Shown one piece after another: positions 48,104 to 58,166 of a stretch of DNA of 64,000 nt (its first letter is position 1; every line of letters begins with the position of its first letter). Both the position numbers and the translations under genes were made by a program. The notes below the pieces were generated by a model. That model did no database searches, was not told where the DNA came from, and worked only from the letters and a program-made list of their open reading frames with translations. The stretch spans positions 1 to 64,000 of the forward strand of contig NZ_KE384026.1 in the NCBI RefSeq assembly GCF_000423485.1. The letters are read 5' to 3'. The stretch is from Propionimicrobium lymphophilum DSM 4903 (GTDB lineage Bacteria > Actinomycetota > Actinomycetes > Propionibacteriales > Propionibacteriaceae).

Positions 48104-49536
48104 CGCAGACAGTTGAAGAGAAGCTTCGCGAACAGGCGCAAACCATTGATGATATTTCTGGCGCCTACCAGTTCGGGTGGCACGACTCGGACGCCGCTGG
48201 TGCTGCGGCGAAGCGGGGTCTTAGCGAAGAGGTCGTCCGAGGCATCTCTAAGGTGAAGAACGAGCCGCAGTGGATGCTGGAGCGCAGGCTTAAGGGCTTG
48301 GAACTTTTCGAGAAGAAGCCGATGCCGACTTGGGGCCCAGACCTAAGCGATATCGACTTCGATCAGATTAAATATTTCGTGCGCTCCACGGACCGTCAGG
48401 CCCAAGAGTGGGAAGATCTGCCTGACGACATTCGCGAGACCTACGACCGGCTCGGAATTCCCGAGGCCGAGAAGGCGCGTTTGGTTGCGGGCGTCGCGGC
48501 GCAGTACGAGTCTGAGGTCGTCTACAACAAGATCAACGACGAACTGGTCAAACAGGGAGTTATCTTCCTCGACACCGACACCGCGTTGAAGGAACACGAA
48601 GACCTGTTCAAAGAATACTTTGGAACCGTAGTTCCCGTTGGTGATAACAAGTTCGGTTCGCTCAACACCGCAGTTTGGTCCGGCGGCTCCTTCATCTACG
48701 TCCCCAAGGGCGTCCACGTGAAGATCCCGCTGCAAGCATATTTCCGCATGAACACGGAAAATCTGGGTCAGTTCGAGCGCACGCTGATCATTGCTGACGA
48801 GGGTAGCTACGTTCACTACGTCGAGGGTTGCACTGCTCCGATTTATAAGAGCGACTCGCTGCACGCCGCGATCGTCGAAATCATCGTTAAGAAGGACGCG
48901 CGAGTTCGCTACACCACGGTCCAGAACTGGTCTAACAACGTTCTAAACCTGGTTACGCAGCGCGCGACCGTTGAGGCTGGCGGCCAGATGGAGTGGGTCG
49001 ATGGAAACATCGGCTCGAAGTTGAACATGAAGTACCCGGGCTGCTGGCTGCTGGGCGACCACGCAAAGGGTGAGGCTCTCTCCGTTGCGTTCGCTGGCGA
49101 GGGACAGCACCAGGACACCGGCGCGAAGATGGTTCACTGCGCCCCGAATACTTCCTCGAGCATCGTCTCCAAGTCGATCTCTCGCTCGGGCGGCCGCTCG
49201 AGCTACCGCGGTCTGGTCCGTGTCGAGCCGGGTGCTCTGCGCTCCGCCTCGAGCGTTCAGTGCGATGCGCTGCTGGTCGACGACATTTCTCGCACCGATA
49301 CGTACCCATACGTGGACGTGCAGGAGGAAGACGCTTCGATGGCCCACGAAGCCACGGTCTCCAAGATCAGCGAAGACCAACTCTTCTACCTGATGCAACG
49401 TGGTCTGGACGAGGCAGAGGCGCGCGCCTTGATCGTGCGCGGATTCGTCGAGCCGATCGCCCGCGAGTTGCCCATGGAATATGCCCTGGAGCTCAACCGC
49501 TTGATCGCATTGCAGATGGAAGGCTCCGTAGGCTAA
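48100..49536 (+). CDS. sufB: Fe-S cluster assembly scaffold SufB
   Basis: SufB is the scaffold subunit of SufBC2D on which clusters are built. The 478-residue protein has the N-terminal helical region ([24 protein letters not shown]), the beta-helix core with [22 protein letters not shown] and [19 protein letters not shown], and the C-terminal SYRGLVRV and [34 protein letters not shown]. Start ATG overlaps the sufR stop. It is the first structural gene of sufBDCSUT. Confidence 0.97.
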   Translation: MTQTVEEKLREQAQTIDDISGAYQFGWHDSDAAGAAAKRGLSEEVVRGISKVKNEPQWMLERRLKGLELFEKKPMPTWGPDLSDIDFDQIKYFVRSTDRQAQEWEDLPDDIRETYDRLGIPEAEKARLVAGVAAQYESEVVYNKINDELVKQGVIFLDTDTALKEHEDLFKEYFGTVVPVGDNKFGSLNTAVWSGGSFIYVPKGVHVKIPLQAYFRMNTENLGQFERTLIIADEGSYVHYVEGCTAPIYKSDSLHAAIVEIIVKKDARVRYTTVQNWSNNVLNLVTQRATVEAGGQMEWVDGNIGSKLNMKYPGCWLLGDHAKGEALSVAFAGEGQHQDTGAKMVHCAPNTSSSIVSKSISRSGGRSSYRGLVRVEPGALRSASSVQCDALLVDDISRTDTYPYVDVQEEDASMAHEATVSKISEDQLFYLMQRGLDEAEARALIVRGFVEPIARELPMEYALELNRLIALQMEGSVG

Positions 49537-49570
49537 ATCAAGTCCTCGGATTTAAGATTTTTAAGGAGAT

Positions 49571-50737
49571 ATGTTGACTAACACAGCTGCGCGTTTTGAC
49601 GCGCTGCAACAGCCTAAGGTGAAGTCACATCTGCACCCGACCCCGTCGTGGCAGCCTAGCGACCACCCGGTGCCGAGCGGACGTGAAGAGGTCTGGCGGT
49701 TCACTCCGCTGGAGAAAGTCGAACCGCTTTTCGACGATAAAGCTGAGTGCTTTACCGACTGGAAGTTTGAACTGCCAGAGGGCGTGACTAGTAAGTCCAT
49801 TACCCAGGAAGAGGCGCAGGAGCGCAGCTTTGATGCGCCGGTGGACATTGTTGCGTCCGTTGCGGGTCACACGCCGAAGGCAACTCTCATCGAGATCGCT
49901 CCGGAGACTGTTGTCTCGGAGCCCCTGATTCTTGACCTGAGCGGCGAGCGCGGTCGCATCAACACCCAGCTTTTCCTGGAGATCGGCCACCACGCTCAGG
50001 CCACCATCGTCCTTCGCCACACCGGCAAGGCGCAGTTGGCTGCGAAGATTGAGACCATCGTAGGCGATAGTGCGAAGGTTAACTTCGTCAGCCTGCAGGA
50101 CTGGGACGAAGGCAGCCTGCACGGCGGGCAGGTCTCGACGCTCGTCGGTCGTGACGCTGAGGTGAAGCTGATCCAGGCTTCGATCGGTGGTTCGCTAATC
50201 AGGCAGGTCGAGCGCGCAATGTTCTCCGGCCCAGGCGGCAGGATCGAGCAGTTCGGGCTCTACTTCGTTGACGCAAACCGCAATGTTGAGCACCGCATCT
50301 TCATCGACCACAACGCGCCCAATACCTACTCGCACGCGGACTACCGCGGCGCACTACAGGGCAAGGGCGCTCGCTCGGTCTGGATCGGCGACGTTCTGAT
50401 CAGGTCTGCCGCTAAGAACATCGAGACCTACGAGACAAACCAGAACCTGGTGCTCACCGAGGGCTGCCAGGCTGACTCGGTGCCTAACCTCGAGATCGAG
50501 ACCGGCGAGATTCTCGGTGCGGGTCACTCGAGCTCCACTGGCCGCTTCGACGAGGATCACCTCTTCTACCTGCGCAGCCGTGGTATTCCTGAAGACCAAG
50601 CTCGGCGTCTGATTGTGGAGGGATTCTTCCTAGACCTGATCCACCACATCGATATCCCCGAAATCGAGGATCGACTGGTAGAGGCGCTCAATCACGAGCT
50701 GCTCGCAGTCGAGGGCATTTCCGACAAACTCAACTAA
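49571..50737 (+). CDS. sufD: Fe-S cluster assembly protein SufD
   Basis: SufD pairs with SufB in the scaffold and helps iron entry. The 388-residue protein shares the beta-helix and the C-terminal signature: HRIFIDHNAPNTYSHADYRGALQGKGARSVWIGDV and AGHSSSTGRFDEDHLFYLRSRGIPEDQARRLIVEGF. The start at 49571 follows AAGGAG. The N-terminal region (PSWQPSDHPVPSGREEVWRFTPL) is typical of actinobacterial SufD. Confidence 0.95.
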   Translation: MLTNTAARFDALQQPKVKSHLHPTPSWQPSDHPVPSGREEVWRFTPLEKVEPLFDDKAECFTDWKFELPEGVTSKSITQEEAQERSFDAPVDIVASVAGHTPKATLIEIAPETVVSEPLILDLSGERGRINTQLFLEIGHHAQATIVLRHTGKAQLAAKIETIVGDSAKVNFVSLQDWDEGSLHGGQVSTLVGRDAEVKLIQASIGGSLIRQVERAMFSGPGGRIEQFGLYFVDANRNVEHRIFIDHNAPNTYSHADYRGALQGKGARSVWIGDVLIRSAAKNIETYETNQNLVLTEGCQADSVPNLEIETGEILGAGHSSSTGRFDEDHLFYLRSRGIPEDQARRLIVEGFFLDLIHHIDIPEIEDRLVEALNHELLAVEGISDKLN

Positions 50738-50759
50738 CTAATTAACGAAAGCACTGATA

Positions 50760-51518
50760 ATGGCAAAACTTTCAATTAAGGACCTGGTTGCAGAGGTCGA
50801 AACCGAGAACGGCCCCAAGGAGATCCTTCACGGGGTAAACCTGGAGATCAAGGAAAACGAGATCCACGCCATCATGGGCCCCAACGGCTCTGGCAAATCC
50901 ACCTTGGCTTATTCGATTGCTGGCCACCCGAAGTATCACATCACTGGTGGCTCCGTGACTCTGGACGGTGTTGACCTGACCGAGCTCAGCGTCGACGAGC
51001 GCGCCCGTGCCGGCCTTTTCCTGGCTATGCAGTACCCGGTCGAGGTGCCCGGCGTCTCCATGACTAACTTCCTTCGCACCGCTAAGACCGCACTCGACGG
51101 TCATGCTCCGAAGGTTCGCACTTGGCCGAAGGAAATCAAGTCTGCGCTTGAGAATGCCCAGCTGGATCCGGATTTCGCAAACCGTTCCATCAACCAAGGT
51201 TTCTCGGGCGGCGAGAAGAAGCGCGCTGAGATCGTTCAGCTGGAGCTGCTCGATCCTAAGGTCGCCATTCTCGACGAGATTGATTCTGGCCTCGATATTG
51301 ACGGCATTCGTTCGGTCGCAGAGGGCGTTAAGCGCTTTGCGGATAGGGGAGAGCGCGGCGTCCTGTTGGTCACCCACTACACCCGAATCTTGAACTACGT
51401 TGAGCCGACTCACGTGCACGTTTTTGTCAACGGTCACGTCGTTGAAGAGGGCGGCAAGGAGCTTGCCGACATGCTTGAGAACGAGGGCTACGACAAATAC
51501 CTGAAGGGCCAGGCTTAG
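50760..51518 (+). CDS. sufC: Fe-S cluster assembly ATPase SufC
   Basis: SufC is the ABC-type ATPase of the SufBC2D complex; it has no membrane domain. Walker A is GPNGSGKST near residue 40, the signature is FSGGEKKRAEIVQLELL, Walker B is VAILDEIDSGLD and the switch His is in LLVTHYTRIL. Length 252 is normal. It lies 22 bases after sufD and three bases before sufS. Confidence 0.97.
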   Translation: MAKLSIKDLVAEVETENGPKEILHGVNLEIKENEIHAIMGPNGSGKSTLAYSIAGHPKYHITGGSVTLDGVDLTELSVDERARAGLFLAMQYPVEVPGVSMTNFLRTAKTALDGHAPKVRTWPKEIKSALENAQLDPDFANRSINQGFSGGEKKRAEIVQLELLDPKVAILDEIDSGLDIDGIRSVAEGVKRFADRGERGVLLVTHYTRILNYVEPTHVHVFVNGHVVEEGGKELADMLENEGYDKYLKGQA

Positions 51519-51521
51519 AGC

Positions 51522-52766
51522 ATGGCTTTTGACGTCAATGCGATTCGCGCTGACTTTCCGATCCTCAATCGCGAGGTAAACGGCTACCCGCTGGCCTACC
51601 TGGATTCTGCCAACACTTCGCAGAAGCCCCGGCAGGTCATCGAGGCCGTTGAGGCTCAGCTCGGTGCGCATAACGCTAACGTCGCTAGGGCCATGCACAC
51701 GCTTGGGTCCGAGGCGACCTTGGCGTTCGAGGGGGCCCGTAAAAAGGTTGCCGAGTTCATCGGTGCCGACAGGCCAGAAGAGATCGTCTTTACCAAGAAC
51801 GCGTCCGAGGCATTGAACCTTGCTGCCAGCTCTTTGACTAAGGATCTTGGTTCCGGCGACGAGGTTGTCATCTCCATTATGGAGCATCACTCCAACCTGG
51901 TCAGCTGGCAGCTCGCCTGCCGTCTTGTGGGCGCTAAGCTTCGTTGGTTCGATATCACAGACGACGGTCTGCTCGATCTTGAAAAGGCCGAGGCTGAGAA
52001 CTTGATCAACGAGCGCACAAAGATGGTCTCGCTGACTTGGGTGTCCAACGTTTTGGGCACGGTTAACCCGGTTGAAGAGATCGCCAAGAAGGCCCACGAG
52101 GTTGGCGCGGTGATGGTCGTCGACGGTTCCCAGGCGGTTCCTCAGCGACCGACAGACGTCAAGAAAATGGGCATTGACCTTTTGGCTTTCACCGGCCACA
52201 AGATGCTTGCACCCACCGGCATCGGCGTCCTTTGGGGCCGTTATGAACTGCTGGAAAAGATGCCACCGTTCTTGGGCGGTGGAGAGATGATCCAGAAGGT
52301 GCGGATGGAGGGCTCCACATACATGCCCCCGCCGCATCGTTTCGAGGCAGGAACACCGCCCATCGCCGAGGCTGTAGGTCTTGGCGCCGCCATTGATTAT
52401 CTAAGCGGTGTCGGAATGGAAGATGTTGCCGCTCACGAACACGAGATCACGTCTTTGATGCTCACCAAGCTGGCTGAGGTTGACGGCGTTAACGTGATGG
52501 GGCCCACAGATCCGAGCATCGATAGGGGAGCGGCCGTAGCGTTCACGGTGGACGGGGTTCACCCGCACGACGTCATGCAACTTCTTGATTCCAGGGGCGT
52601 GGCGGTCCGCGGCGGTCACCACTGCGCTGAGCCTCTGCACCACCGTCTTGGTGTCCAGAGTTCATCCCGAGCTTCGGCTTATCTGTACACGAAACCCGAG
52701 GAGATCGACGCATTCATCGATGCTCTCGTTTACACCAGGGATTTCTTCACCAGGAGGAAACGATGA
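51522..52766 (+). CDS. sufS: Cysteine desulfurase SufS
   Basis: SufS takes sulfur from cysteine as a persulfide for cluster assembly. The 414-residue group II desulfurase has YLDSANTSQKP at the start, the PLP lysine in AFTGHKMLAPTGIG and the catalytic cysteine in RGGHHCAEPLH near residue 370. Start ATG at 51522 is three bases after sufC. Its stop overlaps sufU as ATGA. Cysteine for it could come from CysK at 62305. Confidence 0.97.
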   Translation: MAFDVNAIRADFPILNREVNGYPLAYLDSANTSQKPRQVIEAVEAQLGAHNANVARAMHTLGSEATLAFEGARKKVAEFIGADRPEEIVFTKNASEALNLAASSLTKDLGSGDEVVISIMEHHSNLVSWQLACRLVGAKLRWFDITDDGLLDLEKAEAENLINERTKMVSLTWVSNVLGTVNPVEEIAKKAHEVGAVMVVDGSQAVPQRPTDVKKMGIDLLAFTGHKMLAPTGIGVLWGRYELLEKMPPFLGGGEMIQKVRMEGSTYMPPPHRFEAGTPPIAEAVGLGAAIDYLSGVGMEDVAAHEHEITSLMLTKLAEVDGVNVMGPTDPSIDRGAAVAFTVDGVHPHDVMQLLDSRGVAVRGGHHCAEPLHHRLGVQSSSRASAYLYTKPEEIDAFIDALVYTRDFFTRRKR

Positions 52767-53218
52767 ACGTTGAGCAGATGTATCAGGAGATCATCCTCGA
52801 TCACTACCAGGAGAAACATAACAGCGGACTTCGTGAACCGTTCGGTGCCGAGGTGGAGCAGGTAAACCCCACTTGTGGCGACGAGATAACTTTGCGAGTA
52901 AACCTGGAAGGCGACAAGATTGCGGACGTTAGTTACGACTCCGAGGGTTGCTCTATCTCGCAGGCGTCCACTTCCGTTATGACCGATCTGGTGATCGGTA
53001 AGCCAATCGAAGAGGCTATGAGCCTTTACGAATACTTCCGCGAGATGATGGAAAGCCAAGGGGAGATGACCCCCGATGAAGACAAGCTCGAGGACGGCAT
53101 TGCCTTTATTGGCGTCGCACAGTTCCCAGGGCGAGTCAAGTGCGCGATGCTCGGTTGGAGTGCTTTGCGCGATGCGATTGCAAGGGCGTTGAGCGCCCAG
53201 GAAAAGGAGAACAAGTGA
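52763..53218 (+). CDS. sufU: SufU sulfur-transfer protein
   Basis: SufU accepts sulfur from SufS in Gram-positive bacteria by a zinc-ligand swap. The 151-residue IscU-like protein has the zinc ligands in NPTCGD, DSEGCSISQAS and RVKCAMLGW, and the SufU-specific insertion between the second and third Cys (VIGKPIEEAMSLYEYFREMMESQG). Start and stop both overlap neighbours (ATGA with sufS, GTGA with sufT). Confidence 0.96.
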   Translation: MNVEQMYQEIILDHYQEKHNSGLREPFGAEVEQVNPTCGDEITLRVNLEGDKIADVSYDSEGCSISQASTSVMTDLVIGKPIEEAMSLYEYFREMMESQGEMTPDEDKLEDGIAFIGVAQFPGRVKCAMLGWSALRDAIARALSAQEKENK

Positions 53219-53607
53219 GCGAAGACACTCGTCCATCCGACCTAGTTAAAGACGATCTGCCCGATGCCCCCGGTAAGACTTGGGCTGAGGCCACCCAGGC
53301 TGAGAAGGAAACCGTTCTCTACGAGGCGCTCAAGGACGTCGTTGATCCCGAGTTGATGGTCAACATCGTAGATCTCGGATTAGTCTATGGAGTCGATATC
53401 GACGACGATCTGAACGTAACCGTTGATATGACCCTGACTAGCCCGGCTTGCCCACTGACCGATTATCTTGAGGCCGGCTGCCAGCAGGCCCTGAGCGGTC
53501 TTGCTAAGTCCGTAACGGTCAATTGGGTATGGATGCCGCCGTGGACGCTAGAGATGGTTACCGAAGATGGCCGCGAACAGCTGCGCGCCATCGGCTTCAT
53601 GATCTAG
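53215..53607 (+). CDS. sufT: SufT-like DUF59/MIP18 Fe-S maturation protein
   Basis: This 130-residue protein has a DUF59/MIP18 domain: DPELMVNIVDLGLVYGVDIDDDLNVTVDMTLTSPACPLTDYLEAGC, with the conserved Cys in SPACPL. Such proteins help mature Fe-S proteins in bacteria with suf operons. The GTG at 53215 overlaps the sufU stop and has AAGGAG upstream. It closes the operon before a clear terminator. Confidence 0.93.
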   Translation: MSEDTRPSDLVKDDLPDAPGKTWAEATQAEKETVLYEALKDVVDPELMVNIVDLGLVYGVDIDDDLNVTVDMTLTSPACPLTDYLEAGCQQALSGLAKSVTVNWVWMPPWTLEMVTEDGREQLRAIGFMI

Positions 53608-53617
53608 CAGAACTTAA

Positions 53618-53650
53618 AAAATTCCCGCTTAAAAGGCGGGAATTTTGTTT
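53618..53650 (+). terminator. Terminator of the suf operon
   Basis: AAAATTCCCGC (53618-53628) pairs with GCGGGAATTTT (53636-53646), followed by GTTT. Confidence 0.88.
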
Positions 53651-53921
53651 TCGCCGTGAATCTTCATTCGCTGGTCAAGCTCTAATATCCGGTGAGCATG
53701 AGTATTGTTTTGGCTAAAATTTCTGGCTTATTCCCCTGGTCTTGGCTGTCGTTATTTTGGTGAGTACCGCTTTTGTTTTTAGTCCGTTGTTTTGGTAGCT
53801 GGTAAAAGCTAGACTCCACACGTGGGCTACGCGTTCAACGCAAAGATTAGCGATTGCGCTCTTCAAGACAGGAATTACCGCTTAGAAAGAGTGCAAAGCT
53901 AACGAAAGGAATTGAGTAAAA
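53651..53921 (+). other. AT-rich intergenic region before the surface-protein gene
   Basis: The 314 bases between sufT and the next start hold the suf terminator and then an AT-rich stretch with several T-runs. I see no gene or clear promoter hexamer pair; GAAAGGA about a dozen bases before the ATG at 53922 is the likely ribosome binding site. Confidence 0.4.
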
Positions 53922-55242
53922 ATGACATCGCCGAAGAAAACACCGGTGTTGCTTCGTAGAATTGCGGCCACTCTGGTTGCGACTTTCTTGATGTTTGGTG
54001 GCTTCGTCGCAACAGCACCGAGCGCCCAAGCGCAGGAAGAGGCTTCCGACGTCGTGATCGGACTGCGTTGGAAGTACAACAACGACCGGCCTGGAGTGGC
54101 TTGCGATACCTCAAGGACAGCTGAGTCAGCCGGGCGGATCGCTTTTTTAGTTAGATTCGAAGGCACTAATAAAGCCACCGGGGAGAGAGGATTTCTACTC
54201 TCCTTACTTCACCCCTAAGATCAATTACTGCCAGGAACTTAAGCTCAACATTCCTAAAGAGGTTCCCAACTACGAACGCACTAAGACCTTCACAAACGTT
54301 GTGCCGAAACAGGTCGGATCGTACGTTGACGGAAAAAACTTTAAGAGCCTTGCGAAACCTGCCGCGACGTTTTATTCAGAAGACGGGGTTTATTGGATCA
54401 GTCTGACGCAGGCTGCGAATCTTGACGTTAATTCCACCAAACTTACTGGTGTTATTGCCCCCAAACACGAAGGAAGGCTTAAGGTTAAGACTTCCTTCGA
54501 CATTCAAAAGAAGGGGGAAGAGCGCAAGCCGTACCTGTCGAGTAACAGAAAGTACGACCTTGAGGGCCTGTTCGACTTTAAAGACGCCATGAGCTTCTCG
54601 CTCGTGGAGTTGAAGGAAGGCCACGGTGAAGCCGGTTACAAGATTGCAAGTGAAGGTGGAGACAACTTCGAGACCTGGAATGAATATCAAGGAAAAAATA
54701 GGGATTACTACCTGAAGGCCGAATTCACCGATCCTGAGGTTGCCGGCGCCGAATACTATTCGCTAAACGTCACTGGCGATGATAAAGACGGTTGGAACAT
54801 CGAGCTGGTCTCCAAGCTACAAAAAGCTGATTACGATGAGACGACACCGATCGCATTTAAGACGGAGCGTAGGGCAAATCCCAATATGGCTGCCGGTGAA
54901 GAAAAGGTTGTGCAGGAAGGTGCTGACGGCGCAACGATCGCCCCGATGACTAAGTACTTTTACGTGAACGCCGCGGGCCAGGAGCAGATCGTCGAGGAGC
55001 TCGCCGCTGGCGAGACTGTGACGACTCAGCCTACAACCCGCATCGTCGAGTACGGCACCAAGTCTGCTTCCGAAAATGGCAAGTCAGAAAAGACCGCGAA
55101 ACCCGCCAAGAAAAAGAAAGCTAAGAAGACTGCTAAGCAGCTGCCGAAAACCGGTCAGATTGGCGGTGCGTTAGCTGCCGTTTCCGGCTTGGTTCTAGTG
55201 GCTAGTGTAGTCGCGGTGGCAGGACGGCGCCGTTCGCGATAG
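53922..55242 (+). pseudogene. LPXTG-anchored G5-domain surface protein, interrupted by a frameshift
   Basis: The N-terminal frame (53922-54218) carries a signal peptide: RRIAATLVATFLMFGGFVATAPSAQA, cut after AQA. It then runs through VVIGLRWKYNNDRPGVACDT and stops at 54216-54218. The body continues in the +1 frame from about 54181 as DFYSPYFTPKINYCQE, through a central region of unknown fold, a G5-like domain near the end (EEKVVQEGADGATIAP, then EQIVEELAAGETVTTQP), a Lys-rich spacer and the sorting signal LPKTG, hydrophobic helix and RRRSR. One extra base in the GGGGAGAGAGG tract (about 54180-54190) explains the break. Sortase anchoring is predicted if the frame is restored by phase variation or the shift is a sequencing error. 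Confidence 0.82.
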
Positions 55243-55314
55243 CTTAGGCGCAGGTGTGAGCTAATCTGCTTTCTTAAAAGTTTATTGGCCAATTCCTCCG
55301 ACTGCTTAATACGG

Positions 55315-55349
55315 TAAAGACGTTGTCTCAAAGAGAGGCAGCGTCTTTA
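55315..55349 (+). terminator. Terminator after the surface-protein gene
   Basis: TAAAGACG (55315-55322) pairs with CGTCTTTA (55342-55349), with TCTC/GAGA pairing further inside, followed by TCTTTATC. Confidence 0.75.
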
Positions 55350-55364
55350 TCTTTATCGCTAAAC

Positions 55365-56450
55365 GGTTGAACTAGCTGATGCTCTAAGCGGCCTTGAGGT
55401 TGGCGATCAACTGGTTTCGATGCTGCCGTGGTGCTAGAGGTCGTGAAGAGGAAATCATCGTCAGTGCCTGAATACCAGATATAGACCAACTCATCTTGGC
55501 TCGCTTTGCCATGCAACTTATTCCAATTGGTTTTGTCGAAGGCGATCCCGTCAACGTTGTATTCGTTACCTGTATTCAAGCCGCCGATTGTGAGGTCTGC
55601 GCCGGCAGCGAAGAAAACGGTCTTGGCTTGCACCAACTCCTGTCGTGATAAAAGTCAGATTTATGGTTAGGGCGAATTGTTGATCTTTCGAGACAAAATT
55701 CGCCTGGTTCCCAAGGTCTATTGGTGCTCCTATGCCGTTGCTGTAGCCGCTAGGCAAACACCGAGTAATTTGGAGATCTCGGACAAAGCCTTGACTGGCT
55801 AGCGACGGTGGTTTTTTACGCTTTGAATGGCGCTGACGACGAGATTTTCGACATGGTTATTGCAGTACCTGCAGGAAAACTTAGGTTTGAAGTCCTGACG
55901 CAGACGCTAGCCAAGTTCCGATAAATAGTTCCTTTATTTTCTTTGCGACTCGATATCTCGAGACAAAAAGACGGTTGTTTCGGCAGCAAACTTTACAGCT
56001 AGGAAACGAGCCGCTCGAGACGGTTAACGCTCGGACGGCTCCTTCTTGGCCCGTTAGTGGCTGTACAGCTTATTGACATTCCTGCGGCGAGACGTCGCGG
56101 CAGCCGCTAGCATGGCCACTGGAATGGCTATCCAGACACCGCCAGCGATATCGTCGCTGGCTTTCGCGCCTGGTGAGTAACCCGCATCCTTTGCCGCCTC
56201 GGTGTTGCTTACCGTCTGATCCTTGGCAGCGACATAGGCCTGCGTATCAGAAACCGCCTTGTCGGCGGCGGTCTTTTCCGCCTGCTTGTCGGCAAGCTTC
56301 TTCTCGGCTGCCTGGAGCTCTGCCGCCGCCTGTATCGACGGGACGTTCAGGGCACGCACGACGGTTTGGCTTTGACTCACTGTTTGCCGTCGACTGGTTT
56401 GCTGACCACAAAATGAGCACCCAAAGTCACCTTAGCAAGGACACTTTTTG
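55365..56450 (-). pseudogene. Remnants of one or more surface-protein genes
   Basis: Short minus-strand fragments in different frames look like decayed surface protein. One (56054-56380) has a coiled coil rich in Ala, Lys and Glu (AAAELQAAEKKLADKQAEKTAAD), then a hydrophobic helix (GGVWIAIPVAMLAAAA) and SRRR, like a sortase tail but without LPXTG. Upstream sequence in another frame (TLGAHFVVSKPVDGKQ, about 56395-56445) seems to continue it. Two overlapping frames at 55566-55757 and 55380-55636 join to give ALTINLTFITTGV then AKTVFFAAGADLTIGGLNTGNEYNV, resembling a beta-sandwich stalk repeat. No intact start, repeat set or anchor survives. Exact borders are uncertain. Confidence 0.55.
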
Positions 56451-56560
56451 AAAGATGAGAGGGGGACCAATTGGCAACAAGTACAGAATTTAGCCGGCTA
56501 AGAGCGCATTCTGGTTTTTCTCGTAGGTGCGATATCATTTTTGCGGCTTAGACAACAGGG

Positions 56561-58165
56561 GTGAGTGTGCTTTCAGCGAACAATCTTGAGGTGCGTATCG
56601 GTGCCCGACTTTTGCTGGAGCCTACCTCTTTCCGGATCAACCCCGGCGACAAAATCGGTTTCGTAGGCCGCAATGGTGCCGGTAAGACCACCACGATGCG
56701 TATTCTTGCCGGGGAGGGGCTGCCATCCGGCGGCAAAGTGTCTCGCTCGGGCACGATCGGCTATCTTCCGCAAGATCCTCGCGAGGCCGACATGGAGATG
56801 ACTGCCCGTTCTAGAATTCTTTCGGCCCGAAATATTGAGGGTCTAGTGGCGCGGCTTCGTAAATTCGAGAAGCTGATCGCCGAGACAGAAGGTGATGAGC
56901 AATCCGACGCCATGGAGCGTTACGCCCGTGCAGACGCAGAATTAGCGTCGGTGGGTGGCTACGCGGCAGAGGCCGAGGCGGCAAAGATCACCGCTAACCT
57001 CGGGCTGCCTGACAGGGTTTTGTCTCAGCCGCTGCATGAGCTTTCGGGCGGCCAGCGTAGACGCGTGGAACTAGCTCGAATCCTGTTCTCGCAAGCCGAT
57101 ACGCTGCTGCTCGACGAACCCACGAACCACCTGGACGCCGACTCCATCGGTTGGCTGCGCGAGCACCTGAAGGCCTATCCGGGTGGCATTTTGATGATCT
57201 CTCACGACGTCTCCTTGCTGGGCGAACTTGCGAACAAGGTCTACCATCTGGATGCCAATCGTTCCTGCCTGGATCAGTACTCGATGGACTGGGAACATTA
57301 CTTGTCCCAGCGCGCTACTGATGAAAAACGACGCAAGCGCGAGAGAGAAAACGCGCAGCGCAAGGCAGCGGCACTCAAGGAACAAGCTGCCCACTTGGGA
57401 GCGAAGTCGACGAAGGCCGTTGCAGCCCAAAACATGGCGAAGCGTGCCGACAAGCTGCTCGCATCTGTCGAGCCTGAAAGGGCCAAAGACAAGGTCGCGA
57501 AGATCAAGTTCCCCGAACCCGCCCACTGCGGCAGAACCCCTCTTATGGGCAAGGACCTAACCAAGTTCTACGGTTCGCTGGAGGTATTTACCGGCGTCGA
57601 TATCGCGATCGACAAAGGGTCACGAGTCGTCATTCTAGGTTTGAATGGTGCCGGTAAAACAACGCTGCTTCGGTTGCTGACGAAGATCGAAGAGCCGGAC
57701 ATCGGAGAAGTCATATACGGTCACGGTCTAAAACTCGGCTATTTCGCGCAGGAACACGATCTGCTTAATCCCGAAGAGAGCGTGCTCGAGAACATGATGC
57801 GCGCCGCAACCGAGATGAATGAGACCGACGCCCGCAAGGTACTCGGCTCCTTCTTATTTACCGGCGACGACGATCACAAGCCAGCGTGTGTGTTGTCCGG
57901 CGGCGAGAAGACTCGGTTGGCTTTGGCCTGTTTAGTTGTCAGCTCGGCAAACGTTTTGTTGCTTGATGAGCCGACCAATAACCTGGACCCCGCAAGCCGC
58001 GAAGAAGTTCTAAACGCAATCCGCGCGTACCAGGGCGCCATGGTTCTCGTCACGCATGATAGGGGAGCCGTCGAGGCGCTGAATCCGGACAAGGTGATCG
58101 TCCTTCCCGACGGTTCTGAGGATCTGTGGAGCGAATATTACGCCGAACTCATTGAGCTTTCATAG
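56561..58165 (+). CDS. ABC-F family ATPase
   Basis: ABC-F proteins have two ATPase domains and no membrane part and act on ribosomes. Domain 1 has Walker A GRNGAGKTT, signature LSGGQRRRVELARI and Walker B TLLLDEPTNHLD; domain 2 has GLNGAGKTT, LSGGEKTRLALA and VLLLDEPTNNLD. The charged linker (residues about 245-300, KRRKRERENAQRKAAALKEQA) is the P-site tRNA interaction motif region. At 534 residues it matches a widespread actinobacterial housekeeping ABC-F; antibiotic protection is not indicated. GTG at 56561 is the start. It converges with the antiporter gene, one base apart. Confidence 0.92.
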   Translation: MSVLSANNLEVRIGARLLLEPTSFRINPGDKIGFVGRNGAGKTTTMRILAGEGLPSGGKVSRSGTIGYLPQDPREADMEMTARSRILSARNIEGLVARLRKFEKLIAETEGDEQSDAMERYARADAELASVGGYAAEAEAAKITANLGLPDRVLSQPLHELSGGQRRRVELARILFSQADTLLLDEPTNHLDADSIGWLREHLKAYPGGILMISHDVSLLGELANKVYHLDANRSCLDQYSMDWEHYLSQRATDEKRRKRERENAQRKAAALKEQAAHLGAKSTKAVAAQNMAKRADKLLASVEPERAKDKVAKIKFPEPAHCGRTPLMGKDLTKFYGSLEVFTGVDIAIDKGSRVVILGLNGAGKTTLLRLLTKIEEPDIGEVIYGHGLKLGYFAQEHDLLNPEESVLENMMRAATEMNETDARKVLGSFLFTGDDDHKPACVLSGGEKTRLALACLVVSSANVLLLDEPTNNLDPASREEVLNAIRAYQGAMVLVTHDRGAVEALNPDKVIVLPDGSEDLWSEYYAELIELS

Positions 58166-58166
58166 G

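Noticed and set aside
50772-52337. 521-codon minus-strand frame across sufC and sufS
   Set aside because: Crosses two certain genes and has no family features.
55800-55925. Plus-strand frame resembling a transposase or enzyme fragment (VVFYALNGADDEIFDMV)
   Set aside because: Only about 40 codons, no start or family signature, and it lies inside degraded sequence.
56561-58165. ABC-F gene as an antibiotic resistance determinant
   Set aside because: The sequence resembles housekeeping actinobacterial ABC-F proteins, with no resistance-gene context or long diverged linker.
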